DNA of 50,638 bases. It comes from a candidate division KSB1 bacterium. Lineage in GTDB: Bacteria; Zhuqueibacterota; Zhuqueibacteria; Zhuqueibacterales; Zhuqueibacteraceae. The stretch's first letter is position 1. Each line of letters opens with the position of its first letter. The notes below the pieces were generated by a model, which did no database searches, had not been told where the DNA came from, and saw only the letters and a program-made list of their open reading frames with translations. The stretch is from the NCBI GenBank assembly GCA_034506175.1, contig JAPDQB010000049.1, positions 1 through 50,638 of the forward strand. Reading direction: 5' to 3'. Positions 39,723 through 48,173 of this stretch are shown here, in pieces. A program made the position numbers and the translations under genes.

Positions 39723-42038
39723 TTAAGAATAAAATTTTTCCCCACTATTTTTCATCTGTACTAACAAGTCCGCCGGCTTAAACCGCTCCCCATATTTTCC
39801 CGCCAAAGTTTCGAGCTTGCCGACAATGTTATCAATCCCTCGCGCCTCCGCGTAGCGCAACAAGCCGCCGCGAAAAGGAGGGAAGCCGGTGCCGAAAATC
39901 ATGCCGACGTCAACGTCCGCCGGGCGGCGCACGATGCCCTCGGCAAGGCACATAGCCGCTTCGTTGATCATCGGCAGCACGCAGCGGTCTTGAATCTCGG
40001 CGGCGCTGCCGGTAAATTTGCCGCTGGTTTTAATCAACGCGTAAATCGCCGGATCGACCTTTTTATTTTTGTCTTCGTAAATGTAAAAACCCTTGCCGTT
40101 CTTTTTGCCGAGGCGGCCGCTTTCGACGATTTTATCCATCATGCCCTCGCCGGCCATGCGGCTGCCAAAGGCGTTTTCGAGAATATGCGAAACTTTGGCG
40201 GCGACGTCGAGACCAACTTCGTCGAACAAATTGATCGGCCCCATCGGCATGCCAAATTCGAGCAGCGCATTGTCGATTTGCTCGATCGTCGCGCCCTCTT
40301 TCAGGATTCGTCCGGCCTCCGCCATATACGCCCCGAGAATGCGATTCACCAGAAAGCCGGGAGAATCCTTGACGACGATCGGCGTTTTGCCGATTTTTTT
40401 CGCAAACGCCACGAGGCTGGCGACGGTGGCATCGCTGGTGCTTTCGCCGCGAATCACTTCCACCAGCGGCATGCGATGCACCGGATTGAAAAAGTGCAAG
40501 CCGGCAAATTTGTCGGGCCGCTTCGTCGCACGCGCCATTTCGCTGATCGGCAGCGAAGAAGTGTTGCTCACGATCACGCTGTGAGGGGGAAGCAGGCTGT
40601 CAATTTCCGCAAAAACTTTCTTTTTCACGTCGAGCATCTCGACGATCGCTTCGATGACGAGATCGACATGATGAAAGCCGCTGTAATCCGCGGTGCCGGA
40701 GATGAGTGCCATCTTGTTGTGCATTTCTTTCGTCGTCATGCGGCGCTTTTTGACGGCCTCGCTGAAAACGTTGGCCGCCGCTTCCATGCCCTTGGCAACC
40801 ATGGCGAGATTGACGTCTTTCATGCGCACCGGCAGGTCATTGTGCGCCATCAACTGCGCGATGCCGCCGCCCATCAAACCCGCACCGAGCACGCCGATTT
40901 TTTTAAACTCTTGAACTGGGCCGGAATAGTTTTCAACGCCAGGATCTTTTTTGACGGCTTCGGTGAGATAAAAAATTTTGACGAGATTTTTCGAGACATT
41001 GGTGACGATCGCCTTGCCGAGCAATTCCGCTTCGATTTTCAAGCCTTCCGCAAGATCTTTTTTGGCAAAACCTTTTTCAACGGCTTCGAGCGCCAGCTCC
41101 GGCGCCGGGTAGTGGCCTTTGGTCTCAGCGAGGGTGCGGCGGCGGGCTTGATCGAACAGAACTTTGCGGCCAAGGAAATTTTTCTCCAGCAGCAAAGTTT
41201 GCGGATTGAGGCGATTGCGCCGGGCGGCAATTTTTTGGCGCGTTTCCGGTTTCTGAATTTCTCGCGCAAATTCCACGCCCAGGCGGCGCAAGCGTTGGTG
41301 CGGAAATTCTTTGGCGATGAGGCGATCGACAAGGCCGGCTCTGTAGGCGCGTGGCGCGTCGACGAGTTTGCCGGTGAGAATAAAGTCGAGCGCGCGCTGG
41401 ATGCCGATCAGCCGCGGCAAACGCTGGGTGCCGCCAAAACCGGGAATGATGCCGAGACGAATTTCAGGCAACCCGAGGCGGGTTTTCTCCGAATCGCGCG
41501 CCAGCCGATAATCACAGGCCAAAACCAATTCCAGCCCGCCGCCGACACAAGCGCCGTCAATCACGGCGATGGTGGGGAAGGGCAGCGCGGCGATTTTGGA
41601 AAAAACCGCCTGCCCCAGTGCCGCCTTTTCCGCGCCGTCTTTCGGATCGGTGATGTTTTCGATTTCTTCGATGTTGGCGCCGGCGATGAAATTGCCTTCC
41701 TTGCCGCTGACAAAAATCAGCGCTTGCAAATCGGTGCGGCTTTGCAGCTCGTCCAGACGAGTATTCAGCTCGTGCATCACCGGCGTGGAAAGAATGTTGA
41801 CTTTCTCGGTGGGCGCATCAAAAATCAAAATGCCGATGTTGTCTTCGACCTCCAAACGAAAAGCCGGACCGGGTTCTCGAACATGCTGCGGGGTAATCGT
41901 TTCCATCTCGTCCTCGAGTTTCACAACTTCTGCGGTAATCTGCTCGACTTCATGAATTTCTTCGGCGATGGCGTCATGATGATGGCGACGCGGCAAGCCT
42001 GCCGTCTCGAACGGTTCGCGCAAAACTGTCGATTCCAT
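39723..42038 (-). CDS. fadJ: Fatty acid oxidation complex alpha subunit (FadJ/FadB type)
   Basis: 771 residues: N-terminal enoyl-CoA hydratase (residues about 60-350) with GNFIAGANIEEIENI and the catalytic segment GGGLELVLACDYRLARDSEK then LPEIRLGIIPGFGGTQRLPR. The C-terminal L-3-hydroxyacyl-CoA dehydrogenase follows with NAD motif GAGLMGGGIAQLMAHNDLPV and HFFNPVHRMPLVEVIRG. It hydrates trans-2-enoyl-CoA and oxidises the product. The SD AGGAG lies 8 nt before ATG 42038. An N-terminal extension of about 55 residues, His/Glu-rich, precedes the hydratase. It is downstream of the thiolase gene by 72 bp, one operon. Confidence 0.95.
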   Translation of the reverse strand: MESTVLREPFETAGLPRRHHHDAIAEEIHEVEQITAEVVKLEDEMETITPQHVREPGPAFRLEVEDNIGILIFDAPTEKVNILSTPVMHELNTRLDELQSRTDLQALIFVSGKEGNFIAGANIEEIENITDPKDGAEKAALGQAVFSKIAALPFPTIAVIDGACVGGGLELVLACDYRLARDSEKTRLGLPEIRLGIIPGFGGTQRLPRLIGIQRALDFILTGKLVDAPRAYRAGLVDRLIAKEFPHQRLRRLGVEFAREIQKPETRQKIAARRNRLNPQTLLLEKNFLGRKVLFDQARRRTLAETKGHYPAPELALEAVEKGFAKKDLAEGLKIEAELLGKAIVTNVSKNLVKIFYLTEAVKKDPGVENYSGPVQEFKKIGVLGAGLMGGGIAQLMAHNDLPVRMKDVNLAMVAKGMEAAANVFSEAVKKRRMTTKEMHNKMALISGTADYSGFHHVDLVIEAIVEMLDVKKKVFAEIDSLLPPHSVIVSNTSSLPISEMARATKRPDKFAGLHFFNPVHRMPLVEVIRGESTSDATVASLVAFAKKIGKTPIVVKDSPGFLVNRILGAYMAEAGRILKEGATIEQIDNALLEFGMPMGPINLFDEVGLDVAAKVSHILENAFGSRMAGEGMMDKIVESGRLGKKNGKGFYIYEDKNKKVDPAIYALIKTSGKFTGSAAEIQDRCVLPMINEAAMCLAEGIVRRPADVDVGMIFGTGFPPFRGGLLRYAEARGIDNIVGKLETLAGKYGERFKPADLLVQMKNSGEKFYS

Positions 42039-42110
42039 GACAAGCTCTCCTGAAACGTGATGCGTAAAACGTAATGCATGACTTACGTTTACGAATTACG
42101 ATTTTACGTA

Positions 42111-43397
42111 TTATTTTCGTTCCACAACCATGGCCGCGCCTTGGCCGCCGCCGACGCACAGCGTCGCCAGGCCCAGGTTCAAATCACGGCGCTTCAGTTC
42201 CTTTAATAAGGTCAACACCAGCCGCGTGCCGGAGGAACCAACCGGATGGCCGAGCGCAATCGCCCCACCGTTGACGTTTAAAATGTCGCGATTGATTTCG
42301 CCAATCGGCTCTTCGCGGCCCAGCCATTTTTGCGAGAGTTTCGCCTCGCGAAAAACCATCTCGTTGGCGATTACTTGCGCGGCAAATGCTTCGTTCATTT
42401 CGATGAGTTGAATGTCTTTGAACGAAATTCCCGCCAAACGCAAGGCTTTCGGCGTCGCTAGCGAAGGGCCAAGCCCCATGCGCGCCGGATCGAGTCCGGC
42501 AAAGGCGTAGCTGCGGACAAAACCAAGCGGTTCGTAGCCAAGTTCTTTCGCTTTTTGCGCCGACATCATCAACACCGCTGCGGCGCCGTCGGTGATTTGG
42601 CTGGCGTTGCCGGGGGTGATCGTGCCGAAGTAGCGGTCAAAAACCGGTTTGAGTTTTGCCAGCGCATCGAGGGATTGATTTTTGCGAATGCCGTTGTCTT
42701 CGTCGACGACGGTATTGTAGTTGGGCGGCGGAAAGATGGGAACAATTTCTTCGCGCAGTTTGCCGAGGTCAGTGGCTTGCGTGGCGCGTTGATGGCTCAT
42801 CAGCGCAAACAAATCTTGCTGCTCGCGGCTGATGTCAAATTCTTTGGCAAGCACTTCCGCGGTCTCGCCCATGTTGAGATCGCAAATCGGATCGGTCAAG
42901 CCGACTTGCAAGCCGATCACCGGCTTGAAGTATTTCGGTTTCATTTTGGCGAAGGCGCCGATTTTTTGCGCCGCGGTTTTGGCCTTTGCCATATCGGCGA
43001 GCACCTCGGCATATTCCGGCGGATAAAGAATCGGAATGTTGCTCATCGATTCGACCCCGCCGGCGACGATGACCTCGGCCATGCCGGCGGCAATTTTGAG
43101 ATGCGCGTTCGCAATCGACTCGAGGCCGGAGGCGCAATTGCGCGCCACCGTCACCGCCGGCACGTGGCGCGGGATGCCGCTTTTCAGCGCGATCACGCGC
43201 GCGATATTGGTCGCTTCCGGCGGCTGCGCGATGTTGCCGATTATCACTTCGTCAATCACATGGCGATCGATGCCGCTTCGTTCCAATAATTCGGAAACGA
43301 CGAGGCGGCCAAGCTCCTGCGCCGGCAGCGATTTGAACAGCGTGCCGGCTTTGATGTAGGGCGTCCGCAGACCGTCGACGATGACGACGTCATTCAT
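42111..43397 (-). CDS. fadI: Acetyl-CoA acyltransferase (thiolase, FadI/FadA type)
   Basis: 428 residues. It cleaves 3-ketoacyl-CoA to acetyl-CoA and a shortened acyl-CoA. The nucleophilic Cys is in VARNCASGLESIANAHL, the His in GGAIALGHPVGSSGTRLVLT and the second Cys in ATLCVGGGQGAAMVVER. Length and the pairing with a FadJ-type partner favour FadI. AAAGGATG lies before ATG 43397. A strong promoter 180 bp upstream (43574-43602) would drive this gene and fadJ. Confidence 0.93.
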   Translation of the reverse strand: MNDVVIVDGLRTPYIKAGTLFKSLPAQELGRLVVSELLERSGIDRHVIDEVIIGNIAQPPEATNIARVIALKSGIPRHVPAVTVARNCASGLESIANAHLKIAAGMAEVIVAGGVESMSNIPILYPPEYAEVLADMAKAKTAAQKIGAFAKMKPKYFKPVIGLQVGLTDPICDLNMGETAEVLAKEFDISREQQDLFALMSHQRATQATDLGKLREEIVPIFPPPNYNTVVDEDNGIRKNQSLDALAKLKPVFDRYFGTITPGNASQITDGAAAVLMMSAQKAKELGYEPLGFVRSYAFAGLDPARMGLGPSLATPKALRLAGISFKDIQLIEMNEAFAAQVIANEMVFREAKLSQKWLGREEPIGEINRDILNVNGGAIALGHPVGSSGTRLVLTLLKELKRRDLNLGLATLCVGGGQGAAMVVERK

Positions 43398-43573
43398 ACA
43401 TTCCCATCCTTTCGCTTGGAAGATTCTAAAAAGAGATTTTTAAGTTGCTGTCTCAAAGATAAAAAATCGCTTAAAAGAAGCAAGAACTTTTCAGCTTTAA
43501 CCTTTCCAAAACTCGCTTGACATTGATAAATTTTTTTTGTAAACTGGCTCAGCAAACAAAATGAAGTTGGCTC

Positions 43574-43602
43574 AATATAACACATCGCGTCATAAAAGTC
43601 AA
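43574..43602 (-). promoter_or_regulatory. Promoter of the thiolase-fadJ operon with overlapping inverted repeat
   Basis: Minus strand TTGACT (43597-43602), 17-nt spacer, TATATT (43574-43579). GCGTCA (43587-43592) and TGACGC (43611-43616) form an inverted repeat over the -35 region, a plausible operator. The 380-bp gap 43398-43777 also holds a plus-strand promoter-like pair, TTGACA (43517) and TAAACT (43540) with 17-nt spacing; no gene is seen there. Confidence 0.7.
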
Positions 43603-43777
43603 GTCATTTTTGACGCAATGCGTAAAATTTATTATCAGCAGTTCAGCCTTGTTTTTTGAGCATTTTTTCGCCAGGTTTCAATAAATCACAATCCACTCTT
43701 CATTGACCATAGCACAGCGCGTCATAGCTGAAATCGCGTTTCGTTTTACGCTTTACTATTTTTTTTCAGGTGTCGTC

Positions 43778-44350
43778 ATGGCGATTGCAATTGTTGATAT
43801 ACCCGACCGCCTCAGGGTTTTTACCTATGAGGATTATTTAAATCTGCCCGACAACGGGAAACGGTACGAAATTATTAACGGGGAGCTTTATATGGCACCA
43901 GCACCGACTCTTGATCATCAAGACACAATTGGAGAATTTTATCTCACCATCGGTAATTTTCTCAAAACCAATCCCATCGGCAAAATTTATTTAGCGCCCA
44001 CTGATATCATTTTTTCGGATATCGACGTCATGCAGCCCGATCTCATTTTCGTCTCGAAAGAAAAGTTCGATATTCTTACCCGCGACAACATCCAAGGCGC
44101 GCCGGATTTGGTGATCGAAGTTTTGTCTCCCGGCACGGAAAAACGCGACCGCACCATCAAGCTGAAAGCCTATTCAAAATTCGGCGTGTTGGAATATTGG
44201 ATGGCAAGCGACGAAAAAGCGACTGTCGAAGTTTGGCGCCGGCGCGGCAAAAAATTGGATTTTCACGCCGTGCTGGACAAAACGCAAACGCTCGCCACGC
44301 CGCTGTTGCCGGGCTTGGAAATTTCGCTGCAAAAAATCTTTCGGCAATGA
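43778..44350 (+). CDS. Uma2-family PD-(D/E)XK endonuclease-like protein
   Basis: 190 residues. The Uma2 (DUF820) pattern is clear: FTYEDYLNLPDNGKRYEIIN, GELYMAPAPTLDHQDTIGEF, then DVMQPDLIFVSKEK (Asp) and GAPDLVIEVLSPGTEKRDRT (Glu), followed by KLKAYSKFGVLEYWM (Lys). These give the D...E-x-K style core. The cellular role of the family is not known. I use ATG 43778 at the natural N-terminus; the longer frame from 43703 is unsupported. The stop overlaps the next start (ATGA). Confidence 0.88.
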   Translation: MAIAIVDIPDRLRVFTYEDYLNLPDNGKRYEIINGELYMAPAPTLDHQDTIGEFYLTIGNFLKTNPIGKIYLAPTDIIFSDIDVMQPDLIFVSKEKFDILTRDNIQGAPDLVIEVLSPGTEKRDRTIKLKAYSKFGVLEYWMASDEKATVEVWRRRGKKLDFHAVLDKTQTLATPLLPGLEISLQKIFRQ

Positions 44351-45414
44351 TGTCACCTTCGCCGCCGCCGCATATCCTCGCCGCGCTCCGGCGCGGGTTG
44401 GTGGTTCCCGCCCATCCGTTGGCTTTAAATAAAAATCGAAAATTCGATGAAAAACATCAGCGCGCGTTGACGCGATATTATTGCGCCGCCGGCGCCGGAG
44501 GAATTGCCATCGGGGTTCACACCACACAATTTGAAATTCGCGACCCGAAGTTTGGCCTCTATCAACCCGTTCTCAGTTTGGCTTCCGAAATCATCGATCA
44601 ATTTGTGGCGCAAACCGGAAAAGCCCTCGTCAAAATCGCCGGCATCGCCGGGCCGACTTCGCAAGCGGTTGCAGAGGCAAAGTTCGCGGTCGATCATGGT
44701 TATCACCTCGGCCTCGTCAGCCTCGCCGCGCTTCGCCATGCAGATCATGCGAAATTAATTTCGCATTTGCGCAGCCTCGCGGAAATCATCCCGCTCATGG
44801 GATTTTATTTGCAATCGGCGGTGGGAGGGAGGCGGCTCGATTTCAACTTTTGGCGCGAGGCGGCTGAAATTGAAAATCTCCTGGCCATCAAGATTGCGCC
44901 GTTCAATCGCTATCAAACACTCGATGTCGTCCGCGCCGTCGCCGAATCCGGGCGCGCCGGGGAAATTGCTTTATACACCGGAAATGATGACAACATCGTC
45001 GTCGATCTGCTTTCCAAATTTTATTTTGGCAACAAAAGTAAACCAAAACGCATCGTCGGCGGCTTGTTGGGGCATTGGGCGGTTTGGACGAGAAAAGCCG
45101 TGGCTTTGTTAAATGAGATTCACGGCATCATGGATAACGACGAACCGGTCCCAAATGAGCTGCTCACCCGCGCGCAGCAAATCACCGACGCCAACGCCGC
45201 GTTCTTCGATCCGCAACACGGCTTCGCCGGTTGCATTGCCGGTTTGCATGAAGTCTTGCGCCGGCAAGGATTGCTGGCCGGCCGCTGGCTGTTGAACCCC
45301 AACGCCGATTTGTCGCCGGGGCAGATGCAGGAAATTGACCGGGTTTACAACGCTTATCCGCATTTGAACGACGACGAGTTTGTCGAAGAAAATCTTGCCT
45401 CATGGTTAAATTAG
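44347..45414 (+). CDS. Dihydrodipicolinate synthase family protein
   Basis: 355 residues, a TIM-barrel class I aldolase/lyase relative. GLVVPAHPLALNKNRKFDEK is the start of the barrel, with GAGGIAIGVHTTQFEI after it. The Tyr (LMGFYLQSAVGGR) and Schiff-base Lys (NLLAIKIAPFNRYQTLD) are in the expected places. It is longer than DapA (about 290) because of the C-terminal part (EIHGIMDNDEPVPNELLTRA onward). DapA itself is unlikely; a sugar-acid or other aldolase is more probable, substrate unknown. ATG 44347 overlaps the Uma2 stop. Confidence 0.85.
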   Translation: MMSPSPPPHILAALRRGLVVPAHPLALNKNRKFDEKHQRALTRYYCAAGAGGIAIGVHTTQFEIRDPKFGLYQPVLSLASEIIDQFVAQTGKALVKIAGIAGPTSQAVAEAKFAVDHGYHLGLVSLAALRHADHAKLISHLRSLAEIIPLMGFYLQSAVGGRRLDFNFWREAAEIENLLAIKIAPFNRYQTLDVVRAVAESGRAGEIALYTGNDDNIVVDLLSKFYFGNKSKPKRIVGGLLGHWAVWTRKAVALLNEIHGIMDNDEPVPNELLTRAQQITDANAAFFDPQHGFAGCIAGLHEVLRRQGLLAGRWLLNPNADLSPGQMQEIDRVYNAYPHLNDDEFVEENLASWLN

Positions 45415-45663
45415 CGATGAAATCTCCTTTAAAATCTTGCCGGACTCAAAAAAATCCTCTTGTTTTCCCATCGAAAAATTGTTATTCTGTTGTGATCCGA
45501 GTTTTTGCGGAAATTGGATAACAACAGTTCGCTCTTTTTATGGTGAAATCACCCTTGTTTTTTGTTTCTACCAGAAATCCGTTGACACATTTAAGTTTCG
45601 CCTTGCAGAAATTCGGTTCGTAACAACAATTTTTAATCAGTTATGTCATTGGTAAATGGTCGA

Positions 45664-45690
45664 CATTTCGGCATTCGATTTGCCGAAATG
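45664..45690 (+). promoter_or_regulatory. Hairpin in the leader of the rhomboid gene
   Basis: CATTTCGGCA (45664-45673) and TGCCGAAATG (45681-45690), a 10-bp perfect stem with a 7-nt loop, 31 bp before the TTG start of the rhomboid gene. It may be an operator or mRNA structure. The rest of the 45415-45721 gap (307 bp) holds only a weak TTGACA at about 45583 and no gene I can support. Confidence 0.5.
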
Positions 45691-45721
45691 ATTTTATTCG
45701 CATCGCCGTCCGGAGGGAAAA

Positions 45722-46411
45722 TTGATTCCGCTTAAAGATGACAACCCGCGCGTATTGATTCCGTTCTTCAATTATGGGTTGATCTTGTGTAATGTGGCCG
45801 TTTTCATTTATCAGTTCTCGCACCCTGATCCGGATTTATTTGTGCATGCCTACGGCGCGATTCCGGCTGAGATTATGAGTGGCCAGAATTGGTCAAGCCT
45901 GATCACCGGCATGTTTTTGCACGGCGGGTGGCTGCATTTGTTGGGTAATATGCTGTACCTGTGGATTTTCGGCGACAATGTCGAGGGGCTTATGGGGCAT
46001 GGACGTTATTTGATTTTTTATTTGCTTTGTGGATTGGTGGCAACCATGGCTCACATTGCCGTGGATCCGACTTCTGAGATACCGATGGTGGGCGCGAGCG
46101 GCGCGATTAGTGGTGTGCTCGGAGCCTATGTCGTCAAGTTTCCGCGGGCGCGAATTTTAATTCTCGTTCCCATCGTCATCTGTTTGACCACCTTTCGGAT
46201 TCCCGCGTTATTTGTACTCGGATTTTGGTTTGTCAAAGAAGTGATCAGCGGTGTGGTCACGATAAAGAGGGAAGTTGGCAGCCAGGTGGCCTTTTTTGCG
46301 CACGTCGGCGGTTTTGTTGCCGGCTTGCTCTTCGTGAAATTTTTTGAGCGCCGGCAAAATCTCGAACTCTTCCGCCGCCGCGATTCCGACGATTACCCCA
46401 AGTGGGGCTAA
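45722..46411 (+). CDS. Rhomboid family intramembrane serine protease
   Basis: 229 residues with six predicted membrane helices. The catalytic Ser is in MVGASGAISGVLGAYVV and the His in FFAHVGGFVAGLLFVKF; the oxyanion-side helix is GMFLHGGWLHLLGNMLYLWI. It cleaves membrane-bound substrates in the bilayer; the target is unknown. The start is TTG 45722 with GGAGG five nt before. The downstream GcvH-like gene follows by 22 bp, suggesting one transcript with the lipoylation genes. Confidence 0.93.
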   Translation: MIPLKDDNPRVLIPFFNYGLILCNVAVFIYQFSHPDPDLFVHAYGAIPAEIMSGQNWSSLITGMFLHGGWLHLLGNMLYLWIFGDNVEGLMGHGRYLIFYLLCGLVATMAHIAVDPTSEIPMVGASGAISGVLGAYVVKFPRARILILVPIVICLTTFRIPALFVLGFWFVKEVISGVVTIKREVGSQVAFFAHVGGFVAGLLFVKFFERRQNLELFRRRDSDDYPKWG

Positions 46412-46433
46412 CCCATGATGAAATGAGGCCTGT

Positions 46434-46874
46434 ATGAATACGAACGCATTTCATATACCGAATGACCGCTATTACGACGGTGTGAATCATCTTTGGGCAA
46501 AAGCGGACTCCACCACCGGTCGCATCGTCATCGGCATGGACGAGCTTGGTTTGCAAGCCTTGGGCGATTTGGTTTACATCACGCTCAAAGAAGTCGGCAC
46601 ACCGGTGAAGCGCGGAGAAGCTCTCGGCACGCTCGAGGCGGCGAAGATGACGGGGGACATTATCGCGCCCGTTAGCGGCATTTTGATCGGCCGCAACGAA
46701 ATCGTTTTGCGTGATCCGACTTTGGTCAATCGCGACCCGTATGATCAGGGCTGGATGGTCTCCATTGACCCGACCGAGTGGAAAAAAGAATCGGCAGCGC
46801 TCGTCTCGGGCGACGCCATTGTTCCATGGCTAGAAGCTGAAGTTGAGCGTTATCAAAAGCAAGGGTGGATTTAG
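46434..46874 (+). CDS. GcvH-like lipoyl carrier protein
   Basis: 146 residues with the H-protein fold: FHIPNDRYYDGVNHLWAKAD, then GLQALGDLVYITLKEVGTPV. The attachment lysine is K71 in LGTLEAAKMTGDIIAPVSG; canonical GcvH has E-S-V-K-A, here E-A-A-K-M. DPYDQGWMVSIDPTEW is the usual C-terminal part. No gcvT or gcvP is in the window; the next genes make or attach lipoate. It may serve glycine cleavage encoded elsewhere or be a dedicated assembly carrier. GAGG precedes ATG 46434. Confidence 0.88.
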   Translation: MNTNAFHIPNDRYYDGVNHLWAKADSTTGRIVIGMDELGLQALGDLVYITLKEVGTPVKRGEALGTLEAAKMTGDIIAPVSGILIGRNEIVLRDPTLVNRDPYDQGWMVSIDPTEWKKESAALVSGDAIVPWLEAEVERYQKQGWI

Positions 46875-46880
46875 TTTGTA

Positions 46881-47060
46881 GTGTTTGCCTTTAGGCATCC
46901 GCTTGCAACAAACGTTGAGTTCAAAGTGGGAAGCTTTACCGAGCCCAATATTTCAGAAAAGGTGGATATCATCGCCTCAAATCTGGCGTTTGCATGGATT
47001 CCTGACAGGGATAAAAGAACGGCAGTCGACAAGATGCACAGCTTTCAAAATGATTCCAAA
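46881..47060 (+). other. Open frame upstream of the lipoate ligase, possible gene remnant
   Basis: The ligase frame stays open back to a GTG at 46881. Its first residues read through a small palindrome (TGCCT-TT-AGGCA, 46886-46897). Residues after that (TNVEFKVGSFTEPNISEKVD then IIASNLAFAWIPDRDK) resemble motifs II-III of a SAM methyltransferase rather than a ligase. It could be the tail of a lost gene fused in frame, or a true N-terminal extension. Low confidence. Confidence 0.3.
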
Positions 47061-48173
47061 ATGTACTGGCGCTTAATCACCGACGACAATGTCTCCGCTT
47101 CCTTCGGCCTCGCGGCTGATGACGCCCTCGCACAAAGAGCCGGCATTGGCGCCTCGCCATCAACTTTGCGTCTCTACACCTATCGTTCGCATTGTGCGCT
47201 GGCCGGGCGTTTTCAAAGAATCGAAAACGAGATTCATCTCGACTTTTGCCGGCGGCACGACATTCAAGTCAACCGCCGTCCCACCGGCGGCGGCGCCATC
47301 ATCATGGGCGCGGAGCAATTGGGCGTGGCATTGATGATTCCGGCGGGTGGGGAGGACACATACGGCCGCGCGCGCGAGTTGATGGAAAAATTTTCTGCCG
47401 GTGTGGTTTGGGCGTTGCATCAGCTCGGCGTGCCGGCGCATTTTCGCCGGAAAAACGACATCGAAGTGCATGGCCGAAAAATCGCCGGCCTCGGCATTCA
47501 TCGCGCCGGCAATGGCGGCTTGTTGTTTCATGCTTCGCTGCTGGTCGATCTCGACGTGCCACTCATGCTGCGCGTGCTCAACACGCCGTTCGAGAAAATC
47601 TCCGACAAGGAAATCGCCACGGTTGCCGCGCGCACGACGACGGTGCGGCGTGAACTCGGGCGCCTCATTTCGCTCAATGAAGTCCGGCACAAGGTCGCCG
47701 AAGGCTACGCGCGGGCTTTCAATACCAAAATGAAGGGTGGAGATTTTAGCGCGGAAGAGTTGCACGCCATCAACAAGCTCGAACAGGAAAAATATCTCAG
47801 CCGCGACTGGATTTTTCAGGCCACGGCCGTGTCCGATGCCCGGGGCGCGGCAAAAATGAAAACGCCCGGCGGTTTGCTCGAAGTAAAAGTCACCCTGGCG
47901 GGCCGTATGTTGAAAGCCGCGTATATCACCGGTGATTTTTTTGCCGCGGAAAATGCCGTCGCCGATCTCGAAGCAAGCTTGCGCTGGCATACGAGCGCTC
48001 CCGAAGCGATCGCCACAACGCTGCAGCGAGTTTATGCGAAACATCAAAATGAATTGGGCGCGATTCCTTTGCGTATGTTGATTGAGACCGTTCAGGCGGC
48101 GGTCGAGCAGGCGCTCGATGCTGATGCAAATCCTTACGGCTGTTTCGTCAATCCGGAGGCGGCGCATGCCTGA
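47061..48173 (+). CDS. Lipoate-protein ligase A family protein
   Basis: 370 residues from ATG 47061, where the family start lies (MYWRLITDDNVSASFGLAAD). The catalytic domain has NRRPTGGGAIIMGAEQLGVA and the lysine motif DIEVHGRKIAGLGIHRAGNG, then LLFHASLLVDLDVPLMLRVL. About 100 C-terminal residues (KMKTPGGLLEVKVTLAGRML onward) form a small accessory domain as in LplA/LplB-type enzymes. It would attach lipoate or its precursor to the GcvH-like carrier. A fused sLpl(AB)-type enzyme is a good guess. It overlaps the next gene by 8 nt. Confidence 0.87.
   Translation: MYWRLITDDNVSASFGLAADDALAQRAGIGASPSTLRLYTYRSHCALAGRFQRIENEIHLDFCRRHDIQVNRRPTGGGAIIMGAEQLGVALMIPAGGEDTYGRARELMEKFSAGVVWALHQLGVPAHFRRKNDIEVHGRKIAGLGIHRAGNGGLLFHASLLVDLDVPLMLRVLNTPFEKISDKEIATVAARTTTVRRELGRLISLNEVRHKVAEGYARAFNTKMKGGDFSAEELHAINKLEQEKYLSRDWIFQATAVSDARGAAKMKTPGGLLEVKVTLAGRMLKAAYITGDFFAAENAVADLEASLRWHTSAPEAIATTLQRVYAKHQNELGAIPLRMLIETVQAAVEQALDADANPYGCFVNPEAAHA

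Noticed and set aside
39990..42053. Long plus-strand open frame of 687 codons opposite fadJ
   Set aside because: It is antisense to a clear FadJ gene, is His/Arg/Phe-rich with no domain, and arises from GC-biased third codon positions.
44347..45414. DapA (lysine biosynthesis)
   Set aside because: Longer than DapA, divergent substrate region and no lysine genes nearby; only the family-level call is kept.
45437..45655. 72-residue open frame before the rhomboid gene
   Set aside because: No ribosome site, odd composition and no recognisable family; kept as non-coding leader.
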